A stretch of 10,063 nt of DNA from Chloroflexota bacterium (GTDB lineage Bacteria > Chloroflexota > Anaerolineae > UBA7937 > JACPPX01), in NCBI GenBank assembly GCA_016196905.1, contig JACPWV010000169.1, positions 1-10,063 on the forward strand. The letters are read 5' to 3'. The translations under genes were made by a program, and so were the position numbers. The notes under the pieces are model-generated. The model saw only the letters and a list, made by a program, of their open reading frames with translations. It did no database searches and had not been told where the DNA came from. The first letter of the stretch is position 1. Every line of letters starts with the position of its first letter. Positions 1 to 7,049 of the stretch are shown here, piece by piece.

Positions 1-206
1 AGGCAGCGGCGGCACTCGAGTGCCGCCCATGTTCTCAACTGGCCGGTGACCAGGATCCCCTCCGCGGTGCGCAGCATGTGCGCCGGCCCCCTGAGGGGGG
101 CGCGGATCGCCAGCTCCCCATCGATGCTGCTGATATCCTCGTCCAAGGTGTAATCGCGAGTGGTCCCGGTGGGGGCCTTGAGCAACTGACTGACATTGAA
201 TTCCAT
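1..206 (-). CDS. yceD: YceD/DUF177 family protein, N-terminal part (runs off left edge)
   Basis: The first 68 codons of a DUF177 (YceD/YlbN) protein are visible, starting MEFNVSQLLK and reaching an ECRRC segment that matches the family's conserved Cys-x-x-Cys region. The rest lies outside the window. In many bacteria this gene sits directly before rpmF (ribosomal protein L32) and is linked to 23S rRNA or ribosome maturation, so rpmF is the expected next gene to the left. The ATG is preceded at a good distance by GGGAG. A consensus promoter lies just upstream, overlapping the end of the preceding coiled-coil gene. The Cys codons fall in and beside a perfect 20-bp palindrome at 8-27. Family assignment is fairly secure; the precise role is known only by homology. 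Confidence 0.8.
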   Translation of the reverse strand, partial: MEFNVSQLLKAPTGTTRDYTLDEDISSIDGELAIRAPLRGPAHMLRTAEGILVTGQLRTWAALECRRC

Positions 207-239
207 GGAGACTCCCTTATTACTCAGGGGTTCAGTTCG

Positions 240-268
240 ATTATAAGAGCGGGAGGCACCCCTGTCAA
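240..268 (-). promoter_or_regulatory. Consensus sigma70-type promoter for yceD
   Basis: On the minus strand, TTGACA (263-268) and TATAAT (240-245) are both perfect consensus hexamers separated by exactly 17 bases (246-262). The start point would be near 233, leaving a leader of about 27 bases with a GGGAG ribosome site before the yceD ATG at 206. The -35 hexamer overlaps the stop codon of the upstream coiled-coil gene, so the promoter is partly inside that gene. Confidence 0.85.
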
Positions 269-747
269 GGACGATCGCCCCCCAGCGGTTTAGAGCGATC
301 CCGGCCCGTGGACTGCAGGTATTCCAGGCCGTTGCGCACAGTGGTCTGCAGCGCCAACAGGCGATCCTCCAGCTCGCCCAGGACCTTGATGGCATAATCA
401 TCAGCCTCCCGGCGCAGCCGCTCCGCCTCCTGCTGGGCCTCCTGCAGAATGATCGACCGTTTTTCCTCGGCCGATTTGAGCAGCTCGCCACTGGTCAGGA
501 GTTTCTCGGCCTCCTCGCGAGCCCTGACCAGCAACAACTCGGCTTCCTGCCTGGCCTTGGCCAGCACCTCCTCTCGCTCCGCGCTGAGGCGCTGGGCCTC
601 GCGCAGGTCCTTGGGGAGGGAGACGCGTATCTGATCGATGATCCCCAGGATCTCCTCACGATCCACCACCGCGCCGCCGCCCAGAGGCACTTTGCGGGCC
701 CGCTGGATCAGGCTCTCCAGGCGATCGATCAAATAAAGGATCTCCAC
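265..747 (-). CDS. Small coiled-coil protein of the coaD neighbourhood, unknown function
   Basis: A 160-residue protein. The N-terminus (MEILYLIDRLESLIQ, then a DREEILGIIDQIRVSLP segment at about 29-45) is a conserved opening of small proteins found beside coaD. They are usually annotated as hypothetical, or as resembling V-type ATPase subunit H or DivIVA. Residues about 46-145 are almost entirely Glu/Arg/Ala/Leu-rich and read as one long coiled coil, which explains those loose database names. No catalytic motif, signal peptide or membrane segment is visible. The GTG start lies 7 bases after the coaD stop, with GAGGT overlapping that stop as the ribosome site, so it is probably cotranscribed with coaD. 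Coding is secure; the function is not known. Confidence 0.8.
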   Translation of the reverse strand: MEILYLIDRLESLIQRARKVPLGGGAVVDREEILGIIDQIRVSLPKDLREAQRLSAEREEVLAKARQEAELLLVRAREEAEKLLTSGELLKSAEEKRSIILQEAQQEAERLRREADDYAIKVLGELEDRLLALQTTVRNGLEYLQSTGRDRSKPLGGDRP

Positions 748-754
748 GGAGACC

Positions 755-1282
755 TCAGTCGCGGATGGAGATCATGCGGATGCGTTCGCGCTCCTCGGGG
801 CTGAGCTGGCGCAACTTCTCGCGCAGCGCGGACGCCACGTGGGGCGGGACCAGGTGTTGGATATCGGCACCCAGCTTGGCCAGCTCCTTGACCAGGCTGG
901 CGCTCAAGAATTGATAATCGGCGTGGTACATCAAGCAGACCGTCTCGATCTCCGGCGCCAGTGAGGAGTTGGTGAGGGCGATTTGGGATTCGTGCTCGAA
1001 GTCGGAGATGACCCGCAGCCCGCGCACCATGGCCTGGGCCCCACGCCGGCGGGCGAACTCCACGGTCAGCCCCTCGTAGGCTTCCACGCTCACATTGGGA
1101 AAGTCTTTCACCGCCTCGCTGAAGAGATCGACCCGTTCCTCAACACTGAACAGGACCGGCTTGTTGGGATCGGCATAGACGCCGATGATGAGGTGATCGA
1201 AGAGGGCCGCCGCGCGGCGGGCGATGTCCAGGTGGCCGTTGGTAACCGGATCGAAGGAGCCGGGGAACAGGGCGGTGGTCAT
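755..1282 (-). CDS. coaD: Pantetheine-phosphate adenylyltransferase (phosphopantetheine adenylyltransferase)
   Basis: CoaD transfers AMP from ATP to 4'-phosphopantetheine, giving dephospho-CoA, the penultimate step of coenzyme A synthesis in the cytosol. The 175-residue product has the nucleotidyltransferase signature GSFDPVTNGH at 8-17 (TxGH motif, catalytic His17), RGLR at 87-90 followed by SDFEHE, and SASLVKEL at 127-134 matching the family's ISS-type ATP-site motif. It is slightly longer than the usual 160 residues or so because of an Arg/Glu-rich C-terminal tail after about 155. The ATG is preceded by GGGAGGG at 7 bases. It lies 52 bases after recG; the RsmD-type methyltransferase gene that often sits here in other bacteria is absent. 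No sign of damage. Confidence 0.97.
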   Translation of the reverse strand: MTTALFPGSFDPVTNGHLDIARRAAALFDHLIIGVYADPNKPVLFSVEERVDLFSEAVKDFPNVSVEAYEGLTVEFARRRGAQAMVRGLRVISDFEHESQIALTNSSLAPEIETVCLMYHADYQFLSASLVKELAKLGADIQHLVPPHVASALREKLRQLSPEERERIRMISIRD

Positions 1283-1301
1283 TGAATAACCCTCCCAGGC
1301 G

Positions 1302-1310
1302 ATTATAGCA
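1302..1310 (-). promoter_or_regulatory. Possible extended -10 promoter for coaD
   Basis: The recG-coaD gap has TATAAT at 1302-1307 on the minus strand, preceded by TG one base away (TGCTATAAT), an extended -10 form. No convincing -35 hexamer lies at the right spacing. A start about 7 bases downstream would fall inside the coaD ribosome site, leaving an unusually short leader. It may be chance. Confidence 0.35.
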
Positions 1311-1334
1311 TAGATCGCGCTTCATGCCTTTCGC

Positions 1335-3818
1335 TCAGGAAGGCTCAAACGCGCCTGGCGCGTTTTGTGCGCCGGCGAAGGCCTGCCAGAATCTCTGGGA
1401 GGCCTCTGCCAAGAGCTTGTGCTCAGGGGAGCTCAGCTCCGCATCGACCTCGAGGATTTGGGTGGCTATCTTTCGGGCCTGCTCCAGGGTAGCGGTGTCG
1501 GCAAAAGAGGCCACCTTGAGCTTCGTGAATCCGGCTTGGCGTTTGAGGAAGTCGCCTGGGCCGCGCAGGCGCAAGTCAGCCTCCGCCAGCGCGAAGCCGT
1601 CGTTGGTGTCCTCTATGATCTGCAGTCGCTCGGCCACCTCAGGGTGGGTGGAGTCGGAAAGCAGGAGGCAGTCGCTCGGATACTCGCCGCGGCCCACGCG
1701 CCCCCGCAACTGGTGGAGCTGTGCCAGGCCAAAACGCTCTGCTCCCTCGATCAGCATGACGGTGGCATTGGGCACGTCAATGCCCACCTCCACTACTGGC
1801 GTCGCCACCAGCACCGCCCACCGGCCGTCCCGGAGGTGGTGCATGGCACGGTCCTTCTGCGTGGAGGACATCTGACCGTGCAGCAGACCCATGCGCTCCG
1901 CCAAGTCGGGAAAGACCTCCTGCCGCAGGCGATCGAACTCGGTGGTGGCAGCCTTGACCTGGAGGACCTCCGAGTCCTCGATCAGCGGGCAGATGACAAA
2001 GGCCTGGCGGCCCTGCTGGACCTGTTGACGCAGGAAGTCGTAGGCGATCTGGCGTTGCTCTGGGCCCACCCAGCGGGTCTTCACCGGCAGGCGGCCCGGC
2101 GGCAACTCATCGATGCTGGAGAGGTCCAGATCGCCATAGAGGGTCAAGGCCAGGCTGCGGGGGATGGGGGTGGCGCTCATGACCAGCACGTGAGGCGCCC
2201 GCCTCAGGCGGGCTTTCTGGCGCAGGGCCTGACGCTGGCGCACCCCGAAGCGGTGCTGCTCATCGATGATGACCAAGCCCAGAGCCTGGTACTCCACGCC
2301 CGCTTGGATGAGCGCGTGGGTGCCCACCACGATATCCACCTCACCCGCCGCGATCTCGCCATAGAGGGCATCCCGTTCAGGCCCGCGGACGCTTCCGGTC
2401 AGGAGTCGAACTTGTAAGGGCCGAGGACTGCCGGGGGCGGGTGACTCGATCTCGATACCGCGATAGAGATCACCAAGGGTTCGATCATGCTGCTCGGCCA
2501 GGATCTCGGTGGGGGCCATCAGCGCAGCCTGAAGGCCGTTGGCCGCCGCCACCAGCATGGCCGCGGCGGCCACCACCGTCTTGCCCGAGCCCACATCGCC
2601 CTGCAGCAGGCGGCTCATGGGCTGCGGGGTGGCCAGATCGGCCAGGATCTCATGGAGGGCGCGCTGTTGGGCGGCGGTGAGTTGGAAAGGGAGCGCGGCT
2701 AGGAAGCGGTCCAGCGTGCTGCGATCGATCTCCAGGGCGCGGCCGGGCTGCGCGCGCCAGGCCCGCCTCTGGCGGAGGACACCCAGCTGGAAAAGCAGGA
2801 GCTCCTCGAAAGCCAGGCGTCGGCGCGCGCGCCGCGCTAACTCCCAATCGTCGGGGAAGTGAATCTGCTGGATGGCCGTGGGCAGATCGAGGAGATCGAC
2901 CTGTTGGCGCAGGGAGGGGGAGAGCGGGTCGAGGAGTTGGCCGGCCCAGGTATCGATGGTGCGCTTCAACAGGCGACGCAACCAACGCGGGCCGACTCCC
3001 TGGGTCAAGGGATAGACGGGGACCAGGCGGCCGGTATGGATCAGCTCGCTATCGATCGGCTCCCAGCTGGGGTGTTCCAGGGTCAAGCGCCCTTGGTACT
3101 GGCGCACCTTCCCGCTGAACACGAATTCCTCCCCGGGGCGGAGTTGTTTCTGCAGGTAGGGCGGGAGGTTGAACCAGGTGACCTGGATAGTGCCCGTCCC
3201 ATCGGAGAGGATGCCCTGGGTCAGGCTCAGGCGCCGCTGGCGGCTGCTCCGACTGTGCACCTCCCAAATGCGGGCGACGATGCTGGCCTCCTGGCTGTAC
3301 TGCAGCTGGCCGATCTTTTTGAGCGCGGAATAATCTTCATAACGATGGGGGAACAGATAGAGAAGGTCCCGGATGGTGCGCATGCCCAAACGATCCAGGC
3401 GGCGGGCGAAGTTCTCGCGCACGCCTTTGAGCTGGGTTACGGGAGAGTCCAGATCGACTTGGGGCGCGCGCGGTGGGGCCATACTTGGAGGTCGCCGGCG
3501 GCGCGCCGATTTTCTGGGCCAGGGAGGGCTGCCCAGCGTACGTCGAATCTGGGCGATGAGGCGCTTCCGGCCGGCTGCATCTTCGCGCGGGTAACGCTGG
3601 AGGAGCTCTGCGATGGTCGAACTCGCGCCCTCTGCCGACTCGCTCGACGCGGCTCCTTCAGCGGTCGAGGCCTGGCGGATCCAGGCCTCGGCGAAGCGCT
3701 GCAACCCGCCCATCACCGCCTGGTTGTTGAAGCCTCTCTCTTCCTCGAGGGCGAGGATCTTCTCCAGTCGCTCGACGATGGGCGGACGACCGTGGGAAAG
3801 CGCCGACCTAGCTCTCAA
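1335..3818 (-). CDS. recG: ATP-dependent DNA helicase RecG
   Basis: RecG remodels stalled replication forks and branched DNA. The 827-residue product has an N-terminal extension (1-120, including ERLEKILALEEERGF) of a type I recognise from Chloroflexota RecG. A wedge/OB domain follows at about 175-255. The helicase core has Walker A GDVGSGKT (407-414), DEQHRFG (519-525), SAT (548-550), TPVVEVGIDVP (673-683) and QLRGRVGRG (703-711), then a RecG C-terminal domain. All core motifs are intact. I chose the TTG at 3816-3818 because it overlaps the degV stop (CTTGA), implying translational coupling, with GGAGGAG about 12 bases upstream. The frame stays open further upstream, up to 4616, but that extra stretch is out-of-frame degV sequence and not RecG. 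Confidence 0.95.
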   Translation of the reverse strand: MRARSALSHGRPPIVERLEKILALEEERGFNNQAVMGGLQRFAEAWIRQASTAEGAASSESAEGASSTIAELLQRYPREDAAGRKRLIAQIRRTLGSPPWPRKSARRRRPPSMAPPRAPQVDLDSPVTQLKGVRENFARRLDRLGMRTIRDLLYLFPHRYEDYSALKKIGQLQYSQEASIVARIWEVHSRSSRQRRLSLTQGILSDGTGTIQVTWFNLPPYLQKQLRPGEEFVFSGKVRQYQGRLTLEHPSWEPIDSELIHTGRLVPVYPLTQGVGPRWLRRLLKRTIDTWAGQLLDPLSPSLRQQVDLLDLPTAIQQIHFPDDWELARRARRRLAFEELLLFQLGVLRQRRAWRAQPGRALEIDRSTLDRFLAALPFQLTAAQQRALHEILADLATPQPMSRLLQGDVGSGKTVVAAAAMLVAAANGLQAALMAPTEILAEQHDRTLGDLYRGIEIESPAPGSPRPLQVRLLTGSVRGPERDALYGEIAAGEVDIVVGTHALIQAGVEYQALGLVIIDEQHRFGVRQRQALRQKARLRRAPHVLVMSATPIPRSLALTLYGDLDLSSIDELPPGRLPVKTRWVGPEQRQIAYDFLRQQVQQGRQAFVICPLIEDSEVLQVKAATTEFDRLRQEVFPDLAERMGLLHGQMSSTQKDRAMHHLRDGRWAVLVATPVVEVGIDVPNATVMLIEGAERFGLAQLHQLRGRVGRGEYPSDCLLLSDSTHPEVAERLQIIEDTNDGFALAEADLRLRGPGDFLKRQAGFTKLKVASFADTATLEQARKIATQILEVDAELSSPEHKLLAEASQRFWQAFAGAQNAPGAFEPS

Positions 3819-4568
3819 GGGCCTGCCTCGCTCCTCCAGCGTATGCTTTCGTAGACGAAGATGCCCAGCGCGTTGGGGCCCACGTGGGTGGCCAGGGCCG
3901 GGCCGTAGGGGGCCACTCCCACCTCCAGCTTGGGGAAGGCCGTCTCCAGGCGGTGAAGCAACTCGGGCAGCTCGATGCCGTCGGTGCCGTGGAGCACGGT
4001 GATCTTCTCGATGCTGGGGAACTCGGTGATGAACTCGAAGAGGCGCTCGACGGCCTTGCCTTTGGATTTGACCTTCTCCAAGGGAACGATGTCTCCATCC
4101 TCCACGATGAGCAGCGGTTTGATGCCGAGCATGCTTCCCAACAGCGCGTGGGAAGCGGCGATGCGTCCGCCGCGAGACAGATAATCCAGATTTTTCACGA
4201 AAAAGACCAAGTAGAGGTGGGGCATCATCCCCCGCACCAGACGCACGATATCGTCGAGGGGCGCGCCTCGGCGGGCGGCCTCCGCCGCCGCCACCACCAA
4301 GGCTGGGCGGTGAGGTGGTGGGCAGGTATTGAGACTGACTTACTTTGCGAAAGAAAGCGCGGGGGGTGAGCTCCACCCCGTCGAGATAAGTTTCGCGGCG
4401 CCCGAAGTGGATACGCACCGGGAGGGTAGAAATCCCCAGGCGCTGGGCGACCTCGGGGCGAATGTCGGCGGTGCTATCGGTGACGATGCGCACCGTTCGG
4501 GTCCCGACTTCTTCGCGGGCAGGGCTCCGCTTTGGCGAGCGTGTTCGCGAGCGTGATGGTTTGCTCAT
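3815..4568 (-). pseudogene. degV: DegV/FakB fatty-acid-binding protein, broken by an internal deletion with frameshift
   Basis: DegV/FakB proteins hold a fatty acid for phosphorylation by FakA, which is encoded immediately upstream. The ATG overlaps the fakA stop (ATGA). After a basic 24-residue leader come VRIVTDSTADI, a YLDGVEL segment and TTSPPS (84-89), the family's lipid-carboxylate motif. After codon 89 the frame breaks at 4301. The remainder is in another frame from 4300: LVVAAAEAARRG, a YLSRGGRI segment, LLGSMLGIKPLL, and the C-terminal HVGPNALGIFVY, ending in TGA. Between the halves the family normally has about 60 residues, including the SSKLSGTY-type loop and the DS..VSMG segment; these are absent. 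The product should therefore be nonfunctional. Alternatives are an assembly collapse or sequencing error, since a single indel cannot account for the missing segment. Confidence 0.85.
4291..4321. repeat. Inverted repeat around the degV deletion junction
   Basis: CCACCACC (4291-4298) and GGTGGTGG (4314-4321) are perfect 8-bp inverted arms around a 15-base loop. The frame break at 4301 lies in that loop, next to one arm. Hairpins of this kind can promote deletion by strand slippage, or cause sequencing and assembly errors. Confidence 0.7.
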
Positions 4569-6286
4569 TCGACTGAGATGATATAGGGGTAGTGGGGTTG
4601 GCCCCCGTGGATGCACTCCACCTGCTGCTGGGGATACCAGCGACGGATCTGGTCAGCCAGTTCCTGCGCTCGGTCCGGGTCGATCTGGTCTCCGTAGTAA
4701 AGGGTGATGACTTCGAACTGCTCCGCGGGCAGGGCGCCCAGGCCGCGGCGCACCACCGCTTGGAGGGTGGGGCCGGCAGCCACCAGCTGGTCGTTGAGTA
4801 GGGCGATGAAGTGTCCCTTCTTGACCACGATGCCTTGACTGGAGGTGGGGCGGACCGCGGTGGTGATCTCCAGGGTGTGCACGGAGCCAGCTGCTTTGTG
4901 CATGGCTTGGAGGTTGGTCTCCAGGTCGAGCTTGGGGTTGAAGGCCAGCAAGGCCGCCACCCCCTGAGGGAGGGTCTGGGTGGGCACGACTCGCACCTGC
5001 TTCTTGGAGAGTTTTCGGGCCTGCTCGGCGGCCATCCAGATATTCTTGTTATTGGGGAGCAGGATAATGTGCTCCGAGGGCTGAGCCTCAAGGGGCCCCA
5101 GGATCTCCTGGGTGCTGGGGTTCATCGTCTGCCCTCCGGGCACCACCCCGGTTGCCCCCAGACTCTCGAAGACCCGGCGCAGGCCCTCCCCGACCACCAC
5201 CGCCACTACCCCGATGCCCGGTTCGACTCGAGCTTCGGGTCGCGAGATCGAGGGTGCGAGGGTGCCGAGGGACGGGCCGACTTCGGCCTTGGCGCGACCG
5301 GCCTCCTGGCCGAGGAGCAGGTACTGATGGTGCTGATCCTGCATATTATCGATCTTGATCTTGTGCAAGATGCCCTGGCCGCTGGCGAAGCTGAGCACCT
5401 TCCCGGGATCGAAGGTGTGAACGTGCACTTTGATCAGGTCGCTGTCTCCCACCACCAAGGCCGAATCGCCCAGGCCGGCGATGCGCTTGCGGATGCGGGG
5501 CAGACTTAAAGCCTGGCCTTGGATGATGAACTCGGTGCAGTAGCCCCACTCCATCTGGCCCTGTCCCGTTGGGGCGGGCGCCTCGAGGCGGACCCCCGGG
5601 GCCATCTGGGGCAGCTGGGCGATGGGCAGCTCCTCCCCCTTCAAGTAGCGCAAGAAGCCATCCAGGATGACGTACAAACCCTCCCCGCCGGCGTCCACCA
5701 CCCCGGCCTCGCGTAGGACATCCAGAAGGCTAGTGGTTTTGGCTACCGATTGGCGGGCCGCGGCCACCGTGCGCTCCAAGACCCCGATCAAGTCGGCCCC
5801 CGCGCTGGCCGCTGCCTGGGCCGCCTCGGCCGCCTCGCGGACGACGGTGAGCATGGTTCCCTCCACCGGCTGGATCACCCCTTGATAAGCGGTGATCGAC
5901 CCCTGACTCAGCCCGCGGGCGAACTCCTGGGAGCCCATCGTCTCGGCTCCCTCTAAACCGTTGGCCAGCCCGCGCAGGATCTGGGAGAGAATCACCCCCG
6001 AGTTCCCTCGCGCCCCCATCAGCGATCCGTAGGCCGCGGCTTTGGCCGCCGCCACCACTGAATCGGAAGAGGACTCGCGCACCTCTTTCAAGGCGGCCTG
6101 CATACTGAGAAGCATGTTGGTGCCCGTATCTCCGTCAGGGACGGGGAAGACGTTGAGGGCGTTGATGGCAGGCACGTACCTCTCCAGCCAGGCGGTAGCC
6201 ACCCCCAGCATACGCGCAAAATCCTGGCCATCGCAGTGGAGCCCGCCAGAGGCGGGCCGTTGGCCGCGCGTCTCCAGCTCAGCCAA
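4565..6286 (-). CDS. fakA: Fatty acid kinase catalytic subunit FakA (YloV, DAK2/DhaL domain protein)
   Basis: FakA phosphorylates fatty acids presented by FakB (DegV family), giving acyl-phosphates for phospholipid synthesis. The 573-residue protein opens with a DhaL-type ATP-binding domain (about 20-215): NVFPVPDGDTGTN with the metal-binding Asp residues at 51-57, GARGNSG at 91-97 and DAGGEG at 198-203. The middle domain has Cys250 and a His288-x-His290 pair, resembling the zinc ligands described in Staphylococcus aureus FakA. The C-terminal domain (about 355-573) contains the family's ILLPNNKNIWMAAEQA segment. The TTG start overlaps the end of the Asp23 gene by 8 bases, with GGGGGAGG about 11 bases upstream. 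Its stop overlaps the degV ATG. The kinase looks intact although its neighbouring FakB is broken. Confidence 0.93.
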   Translation of the reverse strand: MAELETRGQRPASGGLHCDGQDFARMLGVATAWLERYVPAINALNVFPVPDGDTGTNMLLSMQAALKEVRESSSDSVVAAAKAAAYGSLMGARGNSGVILSQILRGLANGLEGAETMGSQEFARGLSQGSITAYQGVIQPVEGTMLTVVREAAEAAQAAASAGADLIGVLERTVAAARQSVAKTTSLLDVLREAGVVDAGGEGLYVILDGFLRYLKGEELPIAQLPQMAPGVRLEAPAPTGQGQMEWGYCTEFIIQGQALSLPRIRKRIAGLGDSALVVGDSDLIKVHVHTFDPGKVLSFASGQGILHKIKIDNMQDQHHQYLLLGQEAGRAKAEVGPSLGTLAPSISRPEARVEPGIGVVAVVVGEGLRRVFESLGATGVVPGGQTMNPSTQEILGPLEAQPSEHIILLPNNKNIWMAAEQARKLSKKQVRVVPTQTLPQGVAALLAFNPKLDLETNLQAMHKAAGSVHTLEITTAVRPTSSQGIVVKKGHFIALLNDQLVAAGPTLQAVVRRGLGALPAEQFEVITLYYGDQIDPDRAQELADQIRRWYPQQQVECIHGGQPHYPYIISVE

Positions 6287-6698
6287 GGGATTTACTGCCT
6301 CCCCCGCGGGCCCGGCCTCGCTTCGCCCTGCCCGCCACTGCGTCAGGGGAGCTCACGCGCAGGCCCTGGACGTGGACGGTGACCCGTTCCACGGGCATGC
6401 CCAGGGCCTTCTCCACGTTGTATTTCACGCTGTGGATGATGCTCTGGGCCACCTCCGAAACCCGAGTGCCGTACTCGATCACAACGTAGAGGTCGATGTG
6501 GATGCGATCCTCCACCACCCTAACCTCCACCCCCCGCCGATGAGCCTCCCAGGGATGCAGCAGCTCGGCGATGCCCTCGCGCAGGGTGGGGGAGGATAGG
6601 CCCACCACCCCGTAGCACTGCAGAACGGCTTGGCTGGCCAGGTTGGCGATGGCGGTGGGGGAGATCTCGATCTTGCCCAGGTTAGTGTCTTGGGTCAT
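6279..6698 (-). CDS. Asp23/Gls24 family envelope stress protein (YloU-like)
   Basis: A 139-residue Asp23/Gls24 protein. The N-terminal GKIEISPTAIANLASQAV and the central block IHIDLYVVIEYGTRVSEVAQSI, followed by VKYNVEKALGMPVERVTVHVQGL, are the conserved core of the family. These are small soluble proteins linked to envelope stress and alkaline tolerance in Gram-positive bacteria, and one (YloU) precedes YloV in Bacillus, as here. The C-terminus after about 122 is an Arg/Gly-rich tail (GRAKRGRARGGG). The ATG has GGAGAG about 9 bases upstream. It heads the minus-strand operon, diverging from rpmB across a 70-base gap. No catalytic residues are expected. The exact role in this organism is unknown. 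Confidence 0.9.
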   Translation of the reverse strand: MTQDTNLGKIEISPTAIANLASQAVLQCYGVVGLSSPTLREGIAELLHPWEAHRRGVEVRVVEDRIHIDLYVVIEYGTRVSEVAQSIIHSVKYNVEKALGMPVERVTVHVQGLRVSSPDAVAGRAKRGRARGGGSKSLG

Positions 6699-6715
6699 GT
6701 TCAGTCACTCTCCAT

Positions 6716-6744
6716 TTGCGAACAGCCACCGGTTATGATATCAT
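6716..6744 (+). promoter_or_regulatory. Probable promoter of rpmB
   Basis: TTGCGA (6716-6721) and TATCAT (6739-6744) lie 17 bases apart, 24 bases before the rpmB start. The -10 is part of a perfect 10-bp palindrome, ATGATATCAT (6735-6744), which also gives a TATCAT on the other strand facing the Asp23 gene. No good -35 matches that strand. Confidence 0.55.
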
Positions 6745-6768
6745 TTTTATTCAGCAGGAGGGGAACTC

Positions 6769-6975
6769 ATGGCGCGCAGTTGCGAGCTATGTGGCCGGGG
6801 CCCGCAGTTCGGGTACCGCGTTAGCCACGCCAAGAACCGAACCAAAAGAGTGTTTCACCTCAACCTCCAGAAAACCACCCTCGTTCTTCGCGGCGCCACT
6901 CGCCGAATGCGCGTCTGCGCCAACTGCCTGCGTTCGCTCGAGCGAGGTATTTCTCCCGAGAGGTTAATGGCCTAG
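6769..6975 (+). CDS. rpmB: Large-subunit ribosomal protein L28 (bL28), zinc-binding form
   Basis: bL28 is a small basic protein of the 50S ribosomal subunit. The 68-residue product begins MARSCELCGRGPQFGYRVSHAKNRTKR, with the family's GP.FG..VSH.KNRTKR pattern. It retains two CxxC pairs, Cys5/Cys8 and Cys50/Cys53, marking the zinc-ribbon (C+) version rather than the zinc-free paralogue. AGGAGGGG lies about 6 bases before the ATG. It is a monocistronic plus-strand gene with its own promoter and an intrinsic terminator starting about 20 bases after the stop. Its position beside the Asp23-FakA operon and near rpe matches the arrangement in Bacillus. No anomalies. Confidence 0.97.
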   Translation: MARSCELCGRGPQFGYRVSHAKNRTKRVFHLNLQKTTLVLRGATRRMRVCANCLRSLERGISPERLMA

Positions 6976-6997
6976 TTCGCCGTGAGCTAGGGTCTAC

Positions 6998-7022
6998 AAC
7001 CCCGATGCCCTCGGGGTTTTTT
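6998..7022 (+). terminator. Intrinsic terminator of rpmB
   Basis: Perfect 8-bp stem AACCCCGA (6998-7005) / TCGGGGTT (7011-7018) with the 5-base loop TGCCC, running into six T residues (7017-7022). It lies between the convergent rpmB and rpe. On the minus strand the stem is not followed by a T-run, so it should act mainly on rpmB. Confidence 0.9.
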
Positions 7023-7049
7023 AGTTCCCTTATTGCTAACCCCGGCCCG

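Noticed and set aside
1365..2417. 350-codon open frame on the plus strand
   Set aside because: Antisense to recG, whose helicase motifs are continuous on the other strand; low-complexity His/Gln/Gly/Leu-rich translation with no family resemblance.
2859..3854. 331-codon open frame on the plus strand
   Set aside because: Antisense shadow of recG in GC-rich DNA; no recognisable domain.
4811..5509. 232-codon open frame on the plus strand
   Set aside because: Antisense to intact fakA; translation is compositionally biased and unrecognisable.
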